Positions 53,590 through 64,000 of a stretch of DNA of 64,000 bases are shown here, one piece after another. Source of the stretch: Atrichornis clamosus. Lineage: Eukaryota; Chordata; Aves; Passeriformes; Menuridae. The translations under genes and the position numbers were made by a program. The notes below the pieces were generated by a model, which saw only the letters and a program-made list of their open reading frames with translations, did no database searches and had not been told where the DNA came from. The DNA is taken from contig WBMZ01009456.1 in NCBI GenBank assembly GCA_013400975.1, positions 49,924 through 113,923 on the forward strand, read 5' to 3'. Position 1 is the stretch's first letter, and the number at the start of each line of letters is the position of its first letter.

Positions 53590-53990
53590 CAATCCATTTT
53601 ATTGACATGGCCTCTATCCTGCAAAACAAGCACTTTTTAAGTGAAACATCATGAAAATTTGTGTGGCTTTGTGGGCCAGTGTATAATGGGTTTTCATAGG
53701 CAATTATTGGCCACTATTGGCAGGTGTGTAAGTGAAACCAACAGCACTGGCTATGGATGCCTTGTCAGTACAGGCCACCGCATACTAACGCAGCGGAGCA
53801 TGCCCAGAGGAAACTCCCACTGCCTTTTAATTTCTCTGGAGCCTCATGACCCACTAAGGACTTTAAAGCCCATTCATTGCATCAAGCAGATTATTACACT
53901 GAATTGCTACCATGTTGATTTCAGAGTGGTGTTGAATCATAAGGCTACGCCAGTCTTCAATTACATTTCGTAATTATTTATTATCAACAA
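53590..53990. other. Possible conserved non-coding element
   Basis: Unique sequence of mixed composition without repeats, including rare CpGs near 53778-53800. A 110-codon plus-strand frame spans much of it but lacks splice-like flanks and any recognised similarity, so a regulatory element is the likelier reading. Confidence 0.22.
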
Positions 53991-55199
53991 TGCGAACTTG
54001 AGCCTTTACTGCAAGAAAGAAAATTAGCATGTAGGTGAAGACCTCTTTCACCTTCTCTTTTAATGTTATTCTAGTCACGGGGTGCAGTTTGGATGCGCCA
54101 CTTGCTGCTGAGTAGCTGCATAGTAGGAATGAGAATAATTATTGAGTTGAAACTGTGCACCAGTTTGGGAGATCTGACGTTTCATAAGCCTGCCTGCCAG
54201 CTACCTGGACTCCATTATGCTGCTGAAATAAGCTTTTTACTAACACTTTGGAAAATAAATTTTCCATTCTTTTCTCCTCCTTTTGATCTATAGCATAAAG
54301 AGACTGCATGTACTCAGGTTGATACAATGCATGAAACTACTCTGTACTGATGAGAAAAGTAAGCAGCATTCAAGCACACACAGATACACAGACAGACATT
54401 TTATCATTAGGGAGTTCTACAGCAAAACCATGAACTACAGCTAACTAAAATGCAGCGAGATATGTTAATCCAAAATGAAAGGAAGAAAAGGACGCAACAC
54501 AATTCTATGCTAAATCATTTTAGCAGGTATGGAATTATCAAATATGAAGATGAAAACTGAATACAAGCGGCCCTCTTCAAAATGTCTGTCTTAAATCAGG
54601 TCCTTTTTTTCTTGCTTTTAAGCAAAATGGAACTCTTCATTTTGGCTTCTCAACAGTTATTCCTCCTGGTTCTGGAAATAACCTGACAGCCGTAGTACAC
54701 CCAGCAGGACCTTTCCCAACCACTGCATGCACTGAATCGATGCCACAGCCTAGGCTGGCAGCATCTGCCTGAGAGCAATTGTTCAGAAAGAGTGGGTGGT
54801 GAATTCACATCTGGACAAACTAAGGATTAATCCACCTACACCCTTAGAAGCAAAAGCCCATTTTTAAGACATTGATCTAGCTGTAAAGCCAGGAAAAATT
54901 GTAAAATGTTTGCATAACACTTAGAAAAATAATTCCAAGAGTTTTTTGGAAAAAACAAAAGGGAACTTCCAATTCATCTTTCATGATTGGAAAAGGGAGA
55001 AAGCAGAGCAGGAGCATGAGGAACCTAACCATTCTAAGTCAATCCAAAATTCTAAAAGTGACCGCAGAATCTAGATTATCTTGCCTTTTGCCATTAATAT
55101 TCTTTTTTGGTGTTCCTTGGTTTCTGAGAAAGAATTGTCCAACTCTGTTTTGGTTTTAAAATTAGAAAATGAACACTTCAAAGAGTGATAAGCTTTAGT

Positions 55200-55510
55200 A
55201 ATGAGCTGTGTTAAAAAACCACCTTATTTAATTGGGGATTTTAATATCCCGATCACAGAATTCCTTCTGGTTTTGGAGTGACTGAGCCAGGCATCCTGAA
55301 GACTGATTAATGACAACCTCAGCTTTTGTCCAGGGTGTGAAAGGTTTGATTAGCATTGCATATGAGGGTTACCCAGTGCCTACTGCACCTCCTACTTGCT
55401 TGGTATTCTGGTGCTGCAGATCAAGGTAAAATGCCTTTCCACGGCTGGGCCAACTGGCTGTCACTGCGTGTGCAGTGGTTACATTCATGTTTCTTCATTG
55501 CTTCTGTTCT
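55200..55510. other. Possible conserved non-coding element
   Basis: Repeat-free sequence containing TTTAATTGGGG, TGATTAATGA and GATTAGCATTGCATATG words typical of homeodomain/POU-bound enhancers. This is a texture-based suggestion only. Confidence 0.22.
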
Positions 55511-55948
55511 TACTTGAAAGAATAGGATGCACCTCTTCAGGGACTGAACAATGAAAATCTTGCTTTATAGAGAGGTCAGAGACAAAAATTTAAGTAAATA
55601 TGAAGCAACAGGAAAATATGTTCTTTTTCTTATCTCATTCCTTTTCTATTTAATTTCCTTACCATGCTGTATGCTTTGTAGTGTTTATGAGCCTTTGTCA
55701 TAGTTATTAAATAACAGAATCCTTGTCTTTCTTGGTTGGCTAGTATGAACACTTTTATCTTTACAATCATTGTTACAGCATTTGTCCCATACAAAAATAT
55801 CTATTGCCTGAGCACTAGTGCCTCTGACTTAGAATGAACTCATGTTTGAATAGCACATCAGAGCATCTTTCTCATGCATTACTCAAAAGATAGCATCTCA
55901 GAATCATTTACGGGCTGCAAGTTTAAAAAAAGAAATCATCAGTTTTAT

Positions 55949-55975
55949 CACAGAATCATAGAATGTCAGGACACA
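55949..55975 (-). mobile_element. Minute CR1 3'-tail fragment
   Basis: The plus strand reads 'tcacagaatcatagaatg' followed by 'tcagg', the reverse complement of the terminal CR1 repeats. Only the last 25 bp or so remain. So short a match could be a decayed insertion or chance. Confidence 0.45.
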
Positions 55976-56118
55976 ATATGTTTAAGGCAATGATTCTTTC
56001 AAGCACAGAGCTGATGGAATCCTGTGTGCTTTTGGAAGACTTGCACATTCAAAGGAAAACCTCCCTGGTGATATCTGACATTTTCCAAAAGAGAGAAGGA
56101 GAAAGGAAAGGGAAAAGG

Positions 56119-56603
56119 AGAAGGGAGACTGCAGAAAGGTAAGAAGAGTGGGAGGGAGGGAGAATTAGAAAACTCTAGTGGGAATCTCCCTAGGACAATA
56201 TTGGAAAGATTCTCAAAGGCACATTTCAAATCAGTGAGGCAAACCTCTTTTTGGGTTTGTCTCTTCCAGACCAGACACTTGGGTTCAGTGAGTGACTTAA
56301 TCCTGTGCACACCTACAAGCTTATTACAGCAGTTTTTCTGAGGGGCAGCTGAACAATTTTNAGAAGGGAGACTGCAGAAAGGTAAGAAGAGTGGGAGGGA
56401 GGGAGAATTAGAAAACTCTAGTGGGAATCTCCCTAGGACAATATTGGAAAGATTCTCAAAGGCACATTTCAAATCAGTGAGGCAAACCTCTTTTTGGGTT
56501 TGTCTCTTCCAGACCAGACACTTGGGTTCAGTGAGTGACTTAATCCTGTGCACACCTACAAGCTTATTACAGCAGTTTTTCTGAGGGGCAGCTGAACAAT
56601 TTT
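56119..56603. repeat. Exact 242-bp direct duplication around one N
   Basis: Bases 56119-56360 and 56362-56603 are identical by eye along their full length and are separated only by the N at 56361. Perfect identity over unique sequence on both sides of a gap character is the signature of an assembler failing to collapse overlapping contig ends. The 203-codon minus-strand frame at 55999-56610, with an X in the middle and a repeated peptide, is a product of this join and not a gene. Confidence 0.93.
56361..56361. other. Assembly gap (single N)
   Basis: The only ambiguous base in the window, placed exactly between the two identical 242-bp units. Confidence 0.98.
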
Positions 56604-56785
56604 GTGCCATTTTATACCATTTCAGAAAAAACGTGTTGGGATGCCTTATTTGCTGAATGTGGCAAACTCACATACCAAACTTGATTATCACTATTTGAAG
56701 TCACCAGGCTTCTGTGATGGCCAATTAACTGAGAGTAACAGTTAGCTGGCATTCTCTTTTGAGCGGTGCTTTCTTTCTGGCACAG

Positions 56786-56838
56786 CTACACACACAGGCA
56801 CACACATAGACACACACATATATATATATGTATATAAT
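56786..56838. repeat. Compound (CA)n/(TA)n microsatellite
   Basis: Interrupted CA units followed by TA units. A common length-variable simple repeat. Confidence 0.92.
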
Positions 56839-58099
56839 TATCTGTCCAGTGGGAAAGTAGATATACTTGTGCTTGCTATCTGAATGCAGTAAAGCCATCC
56901 TGCACCATTCTGACTACATTTTTCAAAAATACATAACCTGTAAGTATATTATTCCTTAGATAAATCAAAAAGCTAGCAGTGGCCAGCTGTAATTTACAGA
57001 AGAATATGCCTTAAAATGCAGCTTTAATTCAAGTATTTATATTTAATGCTTCTAATGTATCTTCAAAATTGTAAACAACTTTACCAAATATTTTAGATTT
57101 TCAGAAAATTTATATAGACAGTGGGAAAATAATTACAATAACTTCACGTCTGTCCTTGCTTTATCTCATTCTGGCATGACTGATAGCCTAGAAGACCATC
57201 TCTTTTCTTATCACACTTCCTAGAGTGCACAGACTGTGCTGGTCAGGAGGAACTACAGATCTAACCTATTTGCAAATCACAGAAATAAATAAGCATGAAA
57301 TGCAATGAAATAAGAATCATTCATGTAAGAACCATTCTATAAGAAAACCCAGAAATACTGTACTGGCAACTTGACACAAATATTGCAAGTTCAACTTTAA
57401 AATATGTCTCACAAATTCAATCCGGAACCACTGTATTATCTACTAATGTTATGGAAAAGTACTCAATAAAACAAGGTATATCATATTTTTGAGAAAGTGT
57501 GCAATATTTTTCTTCCTAAAAGTATGTTCATCCTGTTGTGAAATTGCAAGGAAAGATAGGGGATATTGATTTAAAGCTTCCAATGGCAGTCTATTTTCTT
57601 GTGGTATGTACATGAACCTTTGTAGTATTCTCCATGTATTTTCAGGATTAGTTTCAAAGGATTTCTCATGACCTGGAACAGATTTAACAATTCTGTCTTT
57701 CAAGCACATGTACAGACTCAAATTAAAGTATGTGCACACATACACAAACAAAAATAAATAAGTAACAACATAAATGATAAACCCTAGCTTTTTATTGGCT
57801 CCCAAACAAAGAGATTTGGTAGAAGGAATATTACCTTAATCTCTCCATTTATCACAGTTATTCCAAATATACGCACTGTCTCTATAAATAAGAAGCTTAA
57901 GAGCAATGAATATTATAAAGCAATAAGAAATTTTCAAAGCTAATACTGGGACAATTTACATGACAATTTAAAATCTGTCTCCACAGTTATTATGTCATAG
58001 TGTAATAGTCAAAAACCAGGATTTGAGTAAAATTTTATTGAATCCTTAGTGTTAAGACTGAAGCAATAATGGCTATGGAAGTCTCAGAAAATTGTGTCT

Positions 58100-58520
58100 T
58101 TGCAAAGCATTAACAGAGGGACAGAAACCTGCCTGTGTTATGCTACGTTCTTTTGCACTGTAATTATTGGAAGCTTTGTTCCTGCAGTTCATCTCTCTCT
58201 CTTACAAAGACCAAATGTGCACTTTGCATTACATGAGAATTACACAGTGGCAGCCGTTATTTATGAAACTATTACACAGATGTATTTGGCAACTATCTAT
58301 TTAATCAATACCATAAATGTAAATGTTGCTCTGAAATAACCTCTTTAGGAATGAAGGAGAGCTCTTCTACAGGACTGCATCAGCAAAAAAAATCATAGCT
58401 TTATAGTGTTACCTACAGTGTAAATTAATCTCCTTCTAATCCATTGCCAGGTAAACCTCAGAAGAGCTCACGAATTAATTGCAGAGCATTTTGATTCTCT
58501 TCCTCCCCAACCTATTCTAA
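58100..58520. other. Possible conserved non-coding element
   Basis: Repeat-free sequence with TTTAATCAAT, TAAATTAATCTCC and ACGAATTAATTGCAG words. The plus-strand 81-codon frame at 58094-58339 is not recognised. A candidate regulatory block from texture only. Confidence 0.2.
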
Positions 58521-61500
58521 AACAGCAAATCATTCTTCCATGTGACAACAATGAAACTGTTCTGTTAAGGGCACAGTTTCTACATACCAAAATCCTCCTT
58601 GATCCATGCAAGGAATACAGAACATAGGTGGTGGTGTAGAAGAGGGTGATATAACCTATTTGGGAGCTGATATCTCTAAGAGCCAGTTTCGCCTTTTTTG
58701 AAATGCAGGTCTGTTAAAGCCACTGCACTAGGTAACCACTTCCTTCAGGGACAGCTTTCCCAAATGTCTGAGCTGGGACAGCTGGAAGGAAGGTAATGAG
58801 GTGAAGAGAAGGATGCAGAAGAGGATGCAAGGTCAAAAGTTGGCGATGAATATATAGGAGTTAGGTTTGGTGTTCACAGTCAGTTCTCACAGCTATGATT
58901 CACAAGCATGCTTAATTCAACACCTTATTGATAAGAACAACAGGAATTTATCCTGGGAGTAAAAGGGGGGTGATGAATACACATTCCTGCAGTTATGTGG
59001 CATACCTTGAAAATTACTCTTCTTGGACATGTCTTTTGAAATTGCTGTGCTCATACTTTGAAGTTAATTAAGGATCTTATCTTCATCAAACTCATGCTTC
59101 AGAACTTCCTGGATATTTCTTTAAAATTCCATTGTAGGGAAAAGAAGGATTAGACAGTAAATAAGGTTAACACAGGAACAGCTATTCAAAACTATTGAGA
59201 TTTTTCCTCTTTATTAATTTGTTGGTTTTCAATGGCATTAACAGGGCAGGTTACAAGCAAGAGAAACAGGAGTAATAAACACTTTTTCTCGAGATGACTT
59301 TTTCACCAATTATGTACAAATGGCTTAGTGATATCTGCAGTCAAATGGCAAACACCCTCATCCAACACAAGGTTATTTCATTTCTTAAAGAAATGAAACC
59401 TACAGATCCAGCAACCACAATTCCTTAAAAACTGAGCAAGAAAGAAACAAATGAGATAAGGTACTGCCACAGATCTGAAAACACTGCAAATAGCTTTACC
59501 ATGATAGCATGATAAACCAAAAGCATAATAAACCAAAGGCCAGTAGCTGGTCTGTATAATTTTTTTTTTTCTATGTCTTTGTTTAAGACTCAAAATAGTT
59601 GAAGTCTCCTTTCTAAGGCAAGCTACTCCCCAGGGGCCGGGAGTTCCAATAGCAAGAATATTCTTGCAATATTTGTAGTTTATTAAAAATAGTAGAAATC
59701 TAATATACAGCTTAATAATAGCCCCATGGCTACTCTTAGCAGCCCAAAAGACCCTCATAATGGGCTAAAACCAAGACAGTCTGGCATCACAGTCTGCAGA
59801 CAGCACAGAGTGTGTTAGGGGTGTTGCCACAAGACGAGTTATTTGAAGGAGGACCCTTATACTTCAGTTATCCTTAACTGAGGAGTTCGCTAAGGCAAAT
59901 ATTTTATTAGCCCTACACCTATACCAGGGTGATAGTTAGAAAAAAGTTCCAAGGACATTGAGAGAGAAAGCTAAACCAGCAACTTTTTCTTCTACCCCTC
60001 TCAGCAGAAAAGGTCTACAGAAATTATTGATTTCTAGAGAGTTCTTTAGAACATTCTCACGTAATTTATCAAGAAATAAAAAGATGAGAATTTCGCTTCA
60101 TTGAGATTTTCAGACAATATTCAATATGACTCAAAAGAGCATTTGTACCCATTTGAACTCAATTCAATATCCAAGTGATATGGGAGAAGTTGTTACTAAT
60201 GGAGTGAGAAAATGGATATTTTAGAAAAGAAAAACAGAGAGAAAGGAAATTAAATAGGAGAAGAAAGTGCTGGTTTAGATATTCTGAAGTAACTTGAATT
60301 ATCTGTAGTGAGAAGTTTCTGATAAGCTGGAGTTAAATTAAATAAGCTGTCTCACTTTTATTTCTTGATGTCAGTCAACTCAGACTACACCCCAAACTGC
60401 GAGAAAACTATCTATAATGCAGATTCCTGTTGCAAATTATAATAGGCATGAGCCCAAGAAAGATTTGAAACCCTGGAATTTAATATGTGTCCACACTGAT
60501 TCTAAAAGATACTCTAAAGTTATATTTTTATATAATTTTGAATATTTGTATGTTGCATTCTGTGACTATATTAAAAAGCATTGAGTTGCCAGTTTCTAGT
60601 AAATTCTCCAAAACAGTGTCATAAGTTTTATTAGAAAAACGTGGAATAACAGCCAAAGCAAAGTTTTCATAAAACTACAAGCTCATTTTTACTGTAGAAT
60701 TTTATAAAAGAAGTCAATTTCTACTGGAATTTCGCCCAACTCAAACTCATAAAATATTAGACTCATAAAATAAAGCAGATCAAAATCCAGCTCGTTTTTT
60801 ATCTTCCCAAATACTGTAAAGTGAGAATGAGTTCAGGGTCTTATGCTGCTAAAGAAAATATTACTTAGATCATTGGCACCATGACTTGGTATATTTACAA
60901 ACAAATTGGCTGAGCACTTTTTACGGCAGATGCAAAGCAAGGAGAGGTAGCCGAAAATGACTGAAAGATGAGAAGGAAAAACCAAGATGCAGTGATGGCT
61001 CAGAAAACCAGATCCACTTCCTGATTACAGGTGAGATCTGCAAAGCTGGGTCAATTTTTAGAGACAGATCTGTACCCCAGTGGTGGTAAGGCTGTAAGCT
61101 GTGGGAGGTAATCACACACGCTACGAATGTGGATGTTGGGATGTTGTGAGGGAAATAGTAATGAGATGCAGGACGGGAAAAATGCTGGAATGATTAAAAT
61201 TTCAGACCAGATCCTACTCGCTTTCACCTCCATAAGATTACATTGTGTCAAAACATAAAGGCAAACAGGAAATCAAACATGTAATATTCAGAGCATTCAT
61301 CAAACACCATGTCTCTTACAGGTAATCAGGGAGATGCTCATGAAGCCAATAAGCTCCTGTCAGTTTTCTGCCTTCCCCCTGCATTGCTACATGCTATTAC
61401 ACAGGCAGAAAGAGAGAAAATCTGCTCCCTAAAAAACACTCATGCCAGTAAACTTGGCTCATGTGAAGAATCACAGGGTTTGCCAGTTTTGATTGTTTTG

Positions 61501-63079
61501 ATGGAAGCTAATGTGTGATTAAAGATTAATCTCATTAGACACACTTTTGATTTGGAGTTTTAGGAAAAAGGGAAATAAAAAGAAATTAATATAAATACAG
61601 CAGCCTCATATATATATGTAAACTGAGACCTGCTCCTTAGGCATTTCTAAAATCTGAAGCTCAAAAATTCCCTCTCCTTTTGAGGCAGCAATAAACACAC
61701 AGCAGGTTACTCTCAACATATTGAAATAAAGTCAGGAGAGAAATGGCTTTTTGCCATGTTCCTCTTCTAATTGATTTAAAATTTTGCAACAGATTGAAAA
61801 TTTTGCTGAGGTACAAGTTCCTAGTACAAGCTCTCAAGAGAAGAACAGTCCCAACATTGCTTCTTCTAAATCTTAGCATGAAGCTTTGTCTTCCTCAACG
61901 TGAAGTACATGAAGAAAAGAAAAAGACTGGGTTGGATTATATCACCTGAAAATTTGTTTATTCCAGAGGAAACCTCAGCTGAATCTTCAGGGCAATTGTC
62001 TTTCTGATTCATAAACTTTTCAGAATGATCAGAAAAGAGGCTTTTGTGTGAGAATTGTCATAAAACCAGCAACTTAGCTGACAAAGAAGTGCTGGGAAAA
62101 ATATAAGTGAAGTTCAGTGCTGAAAAGAGAAAAAACAGTCTCTAAGTATAAAATTAAATGTTAATATAACTACATGCTGGTCATACAAATGGGCAGTTTA
62201 CAAGCTGCCCTTTCATTTCTCATTTTGGAAAACAAAAGTCTTTGACAACTCCAGTTGACAAAAAAATAAAAGGTGAAATCCGTGCATCCAGAGAACTTGG
62301 TTGAGACCCTTAATTTCTTAACAAGCTTTTTCCGTACCACGTGCATGGCGAATTTCACAGAAGTGCAATTGCTAAATGAGGAATTCCTAAGTTTAAACCT
62401 GTGCATTAGAAATGAATGAGGAGTGATATTAATCAGGGAAAAGTCTGAGAAGCAGAACTTGTGCCATTCAACACACAAAATTACAGGCATTAGGCAGGAC
62501 ATAATTGCATAGGGTAATGGGGGAGGAGAAAATTAAACCCCTGAATCCGTGTATTGGGAAGCACAGGATAATAACTTAGGTGTTTCCAGGAAGGGCTTGG
62601 GTTCAGCCAGGCTCACTGGACTGAGTGCAGTCAGTCTGTTGGGTCTGGCTGCCATGGACCCAGGGAACTCTTGCAGCTCAGTAGGTTATGCCCTAAGAGG
62701 GTTTATTAGCTATGGGGGAATACAACCCAAATCCACAAAATTATTTTGGGCCAGGGATAGTCAGCGTGTTCAGAGCCCAATGAGTTGAAGGATGCACAAG
62801 TGTTCTCCATCTGGGTCTCTGTGATCTCATCTCTAATATGGCACATTAGACCTGACTCATTTCTAGCCATTACAACAGACCCAGGCTGCTGAAAAGCCTC
62901 CTGTCCATGCTTGGGTAAGAGATTAGATTAGACATGACATGATTTGAACTAGGGCTGGATACCTAGGCTCGCATATCACTGTGCTTCACTTAATTAGATG
63001 TCCCACAGCCTATCTGAAGGCAGATATTCTATTGCTGAAAACAATATGATCTATACATACTGTCTTCAGTAATCACTTT

Positions 63080-63129
63080 AGTGGCTGTTGTGTGGAAGCG
63101 TGCTGGGCCCATAACCCAGAGGTCAATGG
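63080..63129 (+). pseudogene. Initiator tRNA-Met-derived fragment
   Basis: Bases 63094-63124 (31 nt) match the D-arm 3' side, the whole anticodon arm and the variable loop of vertebrate initiator tRNA-Met without a mismatch, as I remember that tRNA. The match includes the three G-C pairs of the anticodon stem that mark initiators and the CAT anticodon at 63110-63112. Upstream, AGTGGC of the D arm is present at 63080-63085, but the D loop is about 3 nt longer and altered. The acceptor strand is not recognisable. Downstream, only the first few bases of the T arm (AATGG) remain before sequence that reads as antisense retroviral gag. It therefore cannot fold into a full tRNA and is a pseudogene fragment, in opposite orientation to the adjoining endogenous retrovirus. 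Confidence 0.82.
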
Positions 63130-63130
63130 C

Positions 63131-63431
63131 TTTTGGGCTCTAATTCCTCTTCATCTCTCACTAAGTGAACTGATTTTGTCTTGAATTTCTTCTTCTATAC
63201 AGGGGCAACTGCTACAAGCACGGATTGTTCCTCTGGTTCAGCTGCAGTTTGAGTGGCCACAGTTCCTGTGGCTCTGCTTTCCTCCTCCTCTCCATGAGAG
63301 TGCTGTCTAGTATCCAGAAGTGTCCAATAGATAGCAGCGATGGCCCACCACGCTGCATAACTTCATGCCTCTTTCCAGCTGCCAAAGCATTTTTCTTTCA
63401 AATATTCTGCCACCTTATCAGGGTCCTGCAT
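63131..63431 (-). pseudogene. Endogenous retrovirus gag remnant
   Basis: On the minus strand, an ATG at 63429-63431 opens a short frame that is cut by a TGA about 22 codons later. After a shift of frame, further gag-like coding is seen, with an acidic stretch, and then sequence rich in Ala, Val and Pro. By memory of avian endogenous retroviruses this resembles the N-terminal part of gag (matrix region), the structural polyprotein that binds membrane and assembles particles. It lies about 290 bp inside the LTR-like sequence and in the same orientation, as expected for a provirus. It is truncated near 63131, where tRNA-derived sequence begins. Stops and frameshifts make it non-functional. Family class is uncertain. 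Confidence 0.55.
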
Positions 63432-63719
63432 CAAGGGTAAACTACCAAACCATTGGAGCAGAATAATCCTTCAAAAGCTGGCTCACCTATCATGCCACTC
63501 AAGACTATCCACCCCCAGGGCAGATCTTTGAAAGACCCTCCCAAAAATCTCTTTTATAACTCCAGACATGGCACCAAGGAGACCTGGCAGAGCTAGCAAC
63601 AAGAGCATGCTAACCTTGACATCCAAGGGAAATTCAAAATTCTCAAAAGCTGCTGTGACAAGCCTGAACGCAGGAAAGTGGGTGATAAGCTGGGGAAAAG
63701 CATCCTCCCCTGGAGGCAC
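63432..63719 (-). mobile_element. Retroviral leader region
   Basis: This sequence lies between the LTR 3' side and the gag start, in the expected position of the primer-binding site and packaging leader. An open frame of 78 codons (63483-63719) starts inside it but resembles no known gene. I could not identify a primer-binding site with confidence. Confidence 0.45.
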
Positions 63720-63870
63720 AAAAGGTAAAGATCAATGCTGAGATAAGAACAATTTACTGAGAACAACAATGAGATAAGGAAACAAATAGTAACTGCAAAA
63801 ATATTAATAACAAAAGTGTACAAAAGAGAAACTGATTTGCATGCAAAAGTGTTCACCACAGAGCTCAAGC
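63720..63870 (-). mobile_element. Partial LTR, same family as 40825-41302
   Basis: The minus strand shares the U5-side blocks of the LTR at 40825-41302: 'ttttgtacactttt', 'ttaatatttttgcag', 'ccttatctcattgttgttct', 'gtaaattgttcttatctcag' and 'ccttttgtgcctcc'. The GC-rich U3 half is missing, cut where the CR1 copy begins. With the leader and gag remnant it represents the 5' end of a degraded provirus on the minus strand. Confidence 0.85.
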
Positions 63871-63884
63871 CAACCACAGCCACA

Positions 63885-64000
63885 GAATCACAGAACCTAC
63901 TAGGTTGGAAAAGATCTTTGGGATCATCAACTCCAACCCATGATTTAACACCACCTTGTCAACTAAACCATGGAACAGAGTGTCACATCCAGGCTTTTCT
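63885..64000 (-). mobile_element. CR1 LINE 3' fragment, runs off the window
   Basis: The plus strand reads 'cagaatcacagaacctac', then 'aggttggaaaagatctttgg' and 'gatcatcaactccaacccat', the reverse complement of a CR1 3' end, and continues past the right edge. It directly adjoins the truncated LTR, suggesting insertion into or beside the provirus. Confidence 0.9.

Larger units (their letters stand above)
51866..55948. other. Unique sequence with possible conserved blocks
   Basis: A 16-base T run lies at 52073-52088. No gene is supported. The 110-codon frame at 53641-53973 resembles no protein that I know. Repeat-free blocks at 53200-53340, 53590-53990, 54090-54300 and 55200-55510 have the look of conserved non-coding DNA. 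Confidence 0.45.
56604..63079. other. Mostly unique sequence, no gene
   Basis: This holds a compound CA/TA microsatellite (56786-56838), a 10- to 12-base T run near 59561-59571 and a GC-richer patch at 62540-62800. The frames at 57449-57805 (118 codons) and 59378-59758 (126 codons) on the minus strand and at 61309-61518 on the plus strand have no recognised similarity. I see no RNA gene. Confidence 0.5.

Noticed and set aside
55999..56610. 203-codon minus-strand open frame, the longest in the window
   Set aside because: It exists only because two identical 242-bp units are joined across an N. It contains an X and a repeated peptide and resembles no protein family.
57449..57805. 118-codon minus-strand open frame
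   Set aside because: AT-rich composition, low-complexity hydrophobic start and no similarity that I recognise. Compatible with chance in 64 kb.
59378..59758. 126-codon minus-strand open frame
   Set aside because: It crosses a T-run, gives a biased peptide, has no recognised family and lacks splice-like boundaries.

Overview
This window looks like ordinary nuclear DNA of a bird, most likely a songbird or a relative. The main evidence is the repeats. At least seven fragments resemble the 3' end of CR1 LINEs, the dominant avian retrotransposon, and there are LTRs of two endogenous-retrovirus families that I recognise as common in bird genomes. The background is AT-rich, almost free of CpG, and has no bacterial-style gene packing. 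No open reading frame is a convincing complete protein-coding gene. The window is best read as a gene desert or the inside of a very large intron.

Layout. 1-13 kb: unique sequence with CR1 pieces at 1293-1712 (-), 5298-5535 (+), 7288-7395 (-), 8322-8727 (+) and 10885-11180 (+). 13-16.5 kb: a possible 141-nt coding exon on the minus strand (13422-13562), an isolated LTR (14940-15506, +) and a possible 240-nt spliced exon on the plus strand (16223-16462). 16.5-35 kb: repeat-poor, AT-rich sequence with a few simple repeats, one two-unit tandem repeat and a GC-richer patch near 32 kb. 35.3-35.65 kb: a 66-bp element present twice as diverged direct copies 248 bp apart. 40.3-41.3 kb: two LTR pieces from different families side by side, both minus. 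42-59 kb: mostly unique sequence with several blocks that look like vertebrate conserved non-coding DNA, plus an old CR1 at 51.6 kb and an exact 242-bp duplication around a single N at 56361, which is almost certainly an assembly artefact. 63.1-64 kb: the 5' part of a broken endogenous retrovirus on the minus strand (LTR, leader, gag remnant) with a CR1 beside it. Its truncated end abuts a stretch matching the anticodon arm and flanks of initiator tRNA-Met.

Nothing here forms an operon, CRISPR array or multi-gene system. The items most worth checking are the tRNA-Met/ERV junction, the paired 66-bp element, the two exon candidates and the assembly duplication. All family assignments come from reading and memory. 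No database search or alignment was run.
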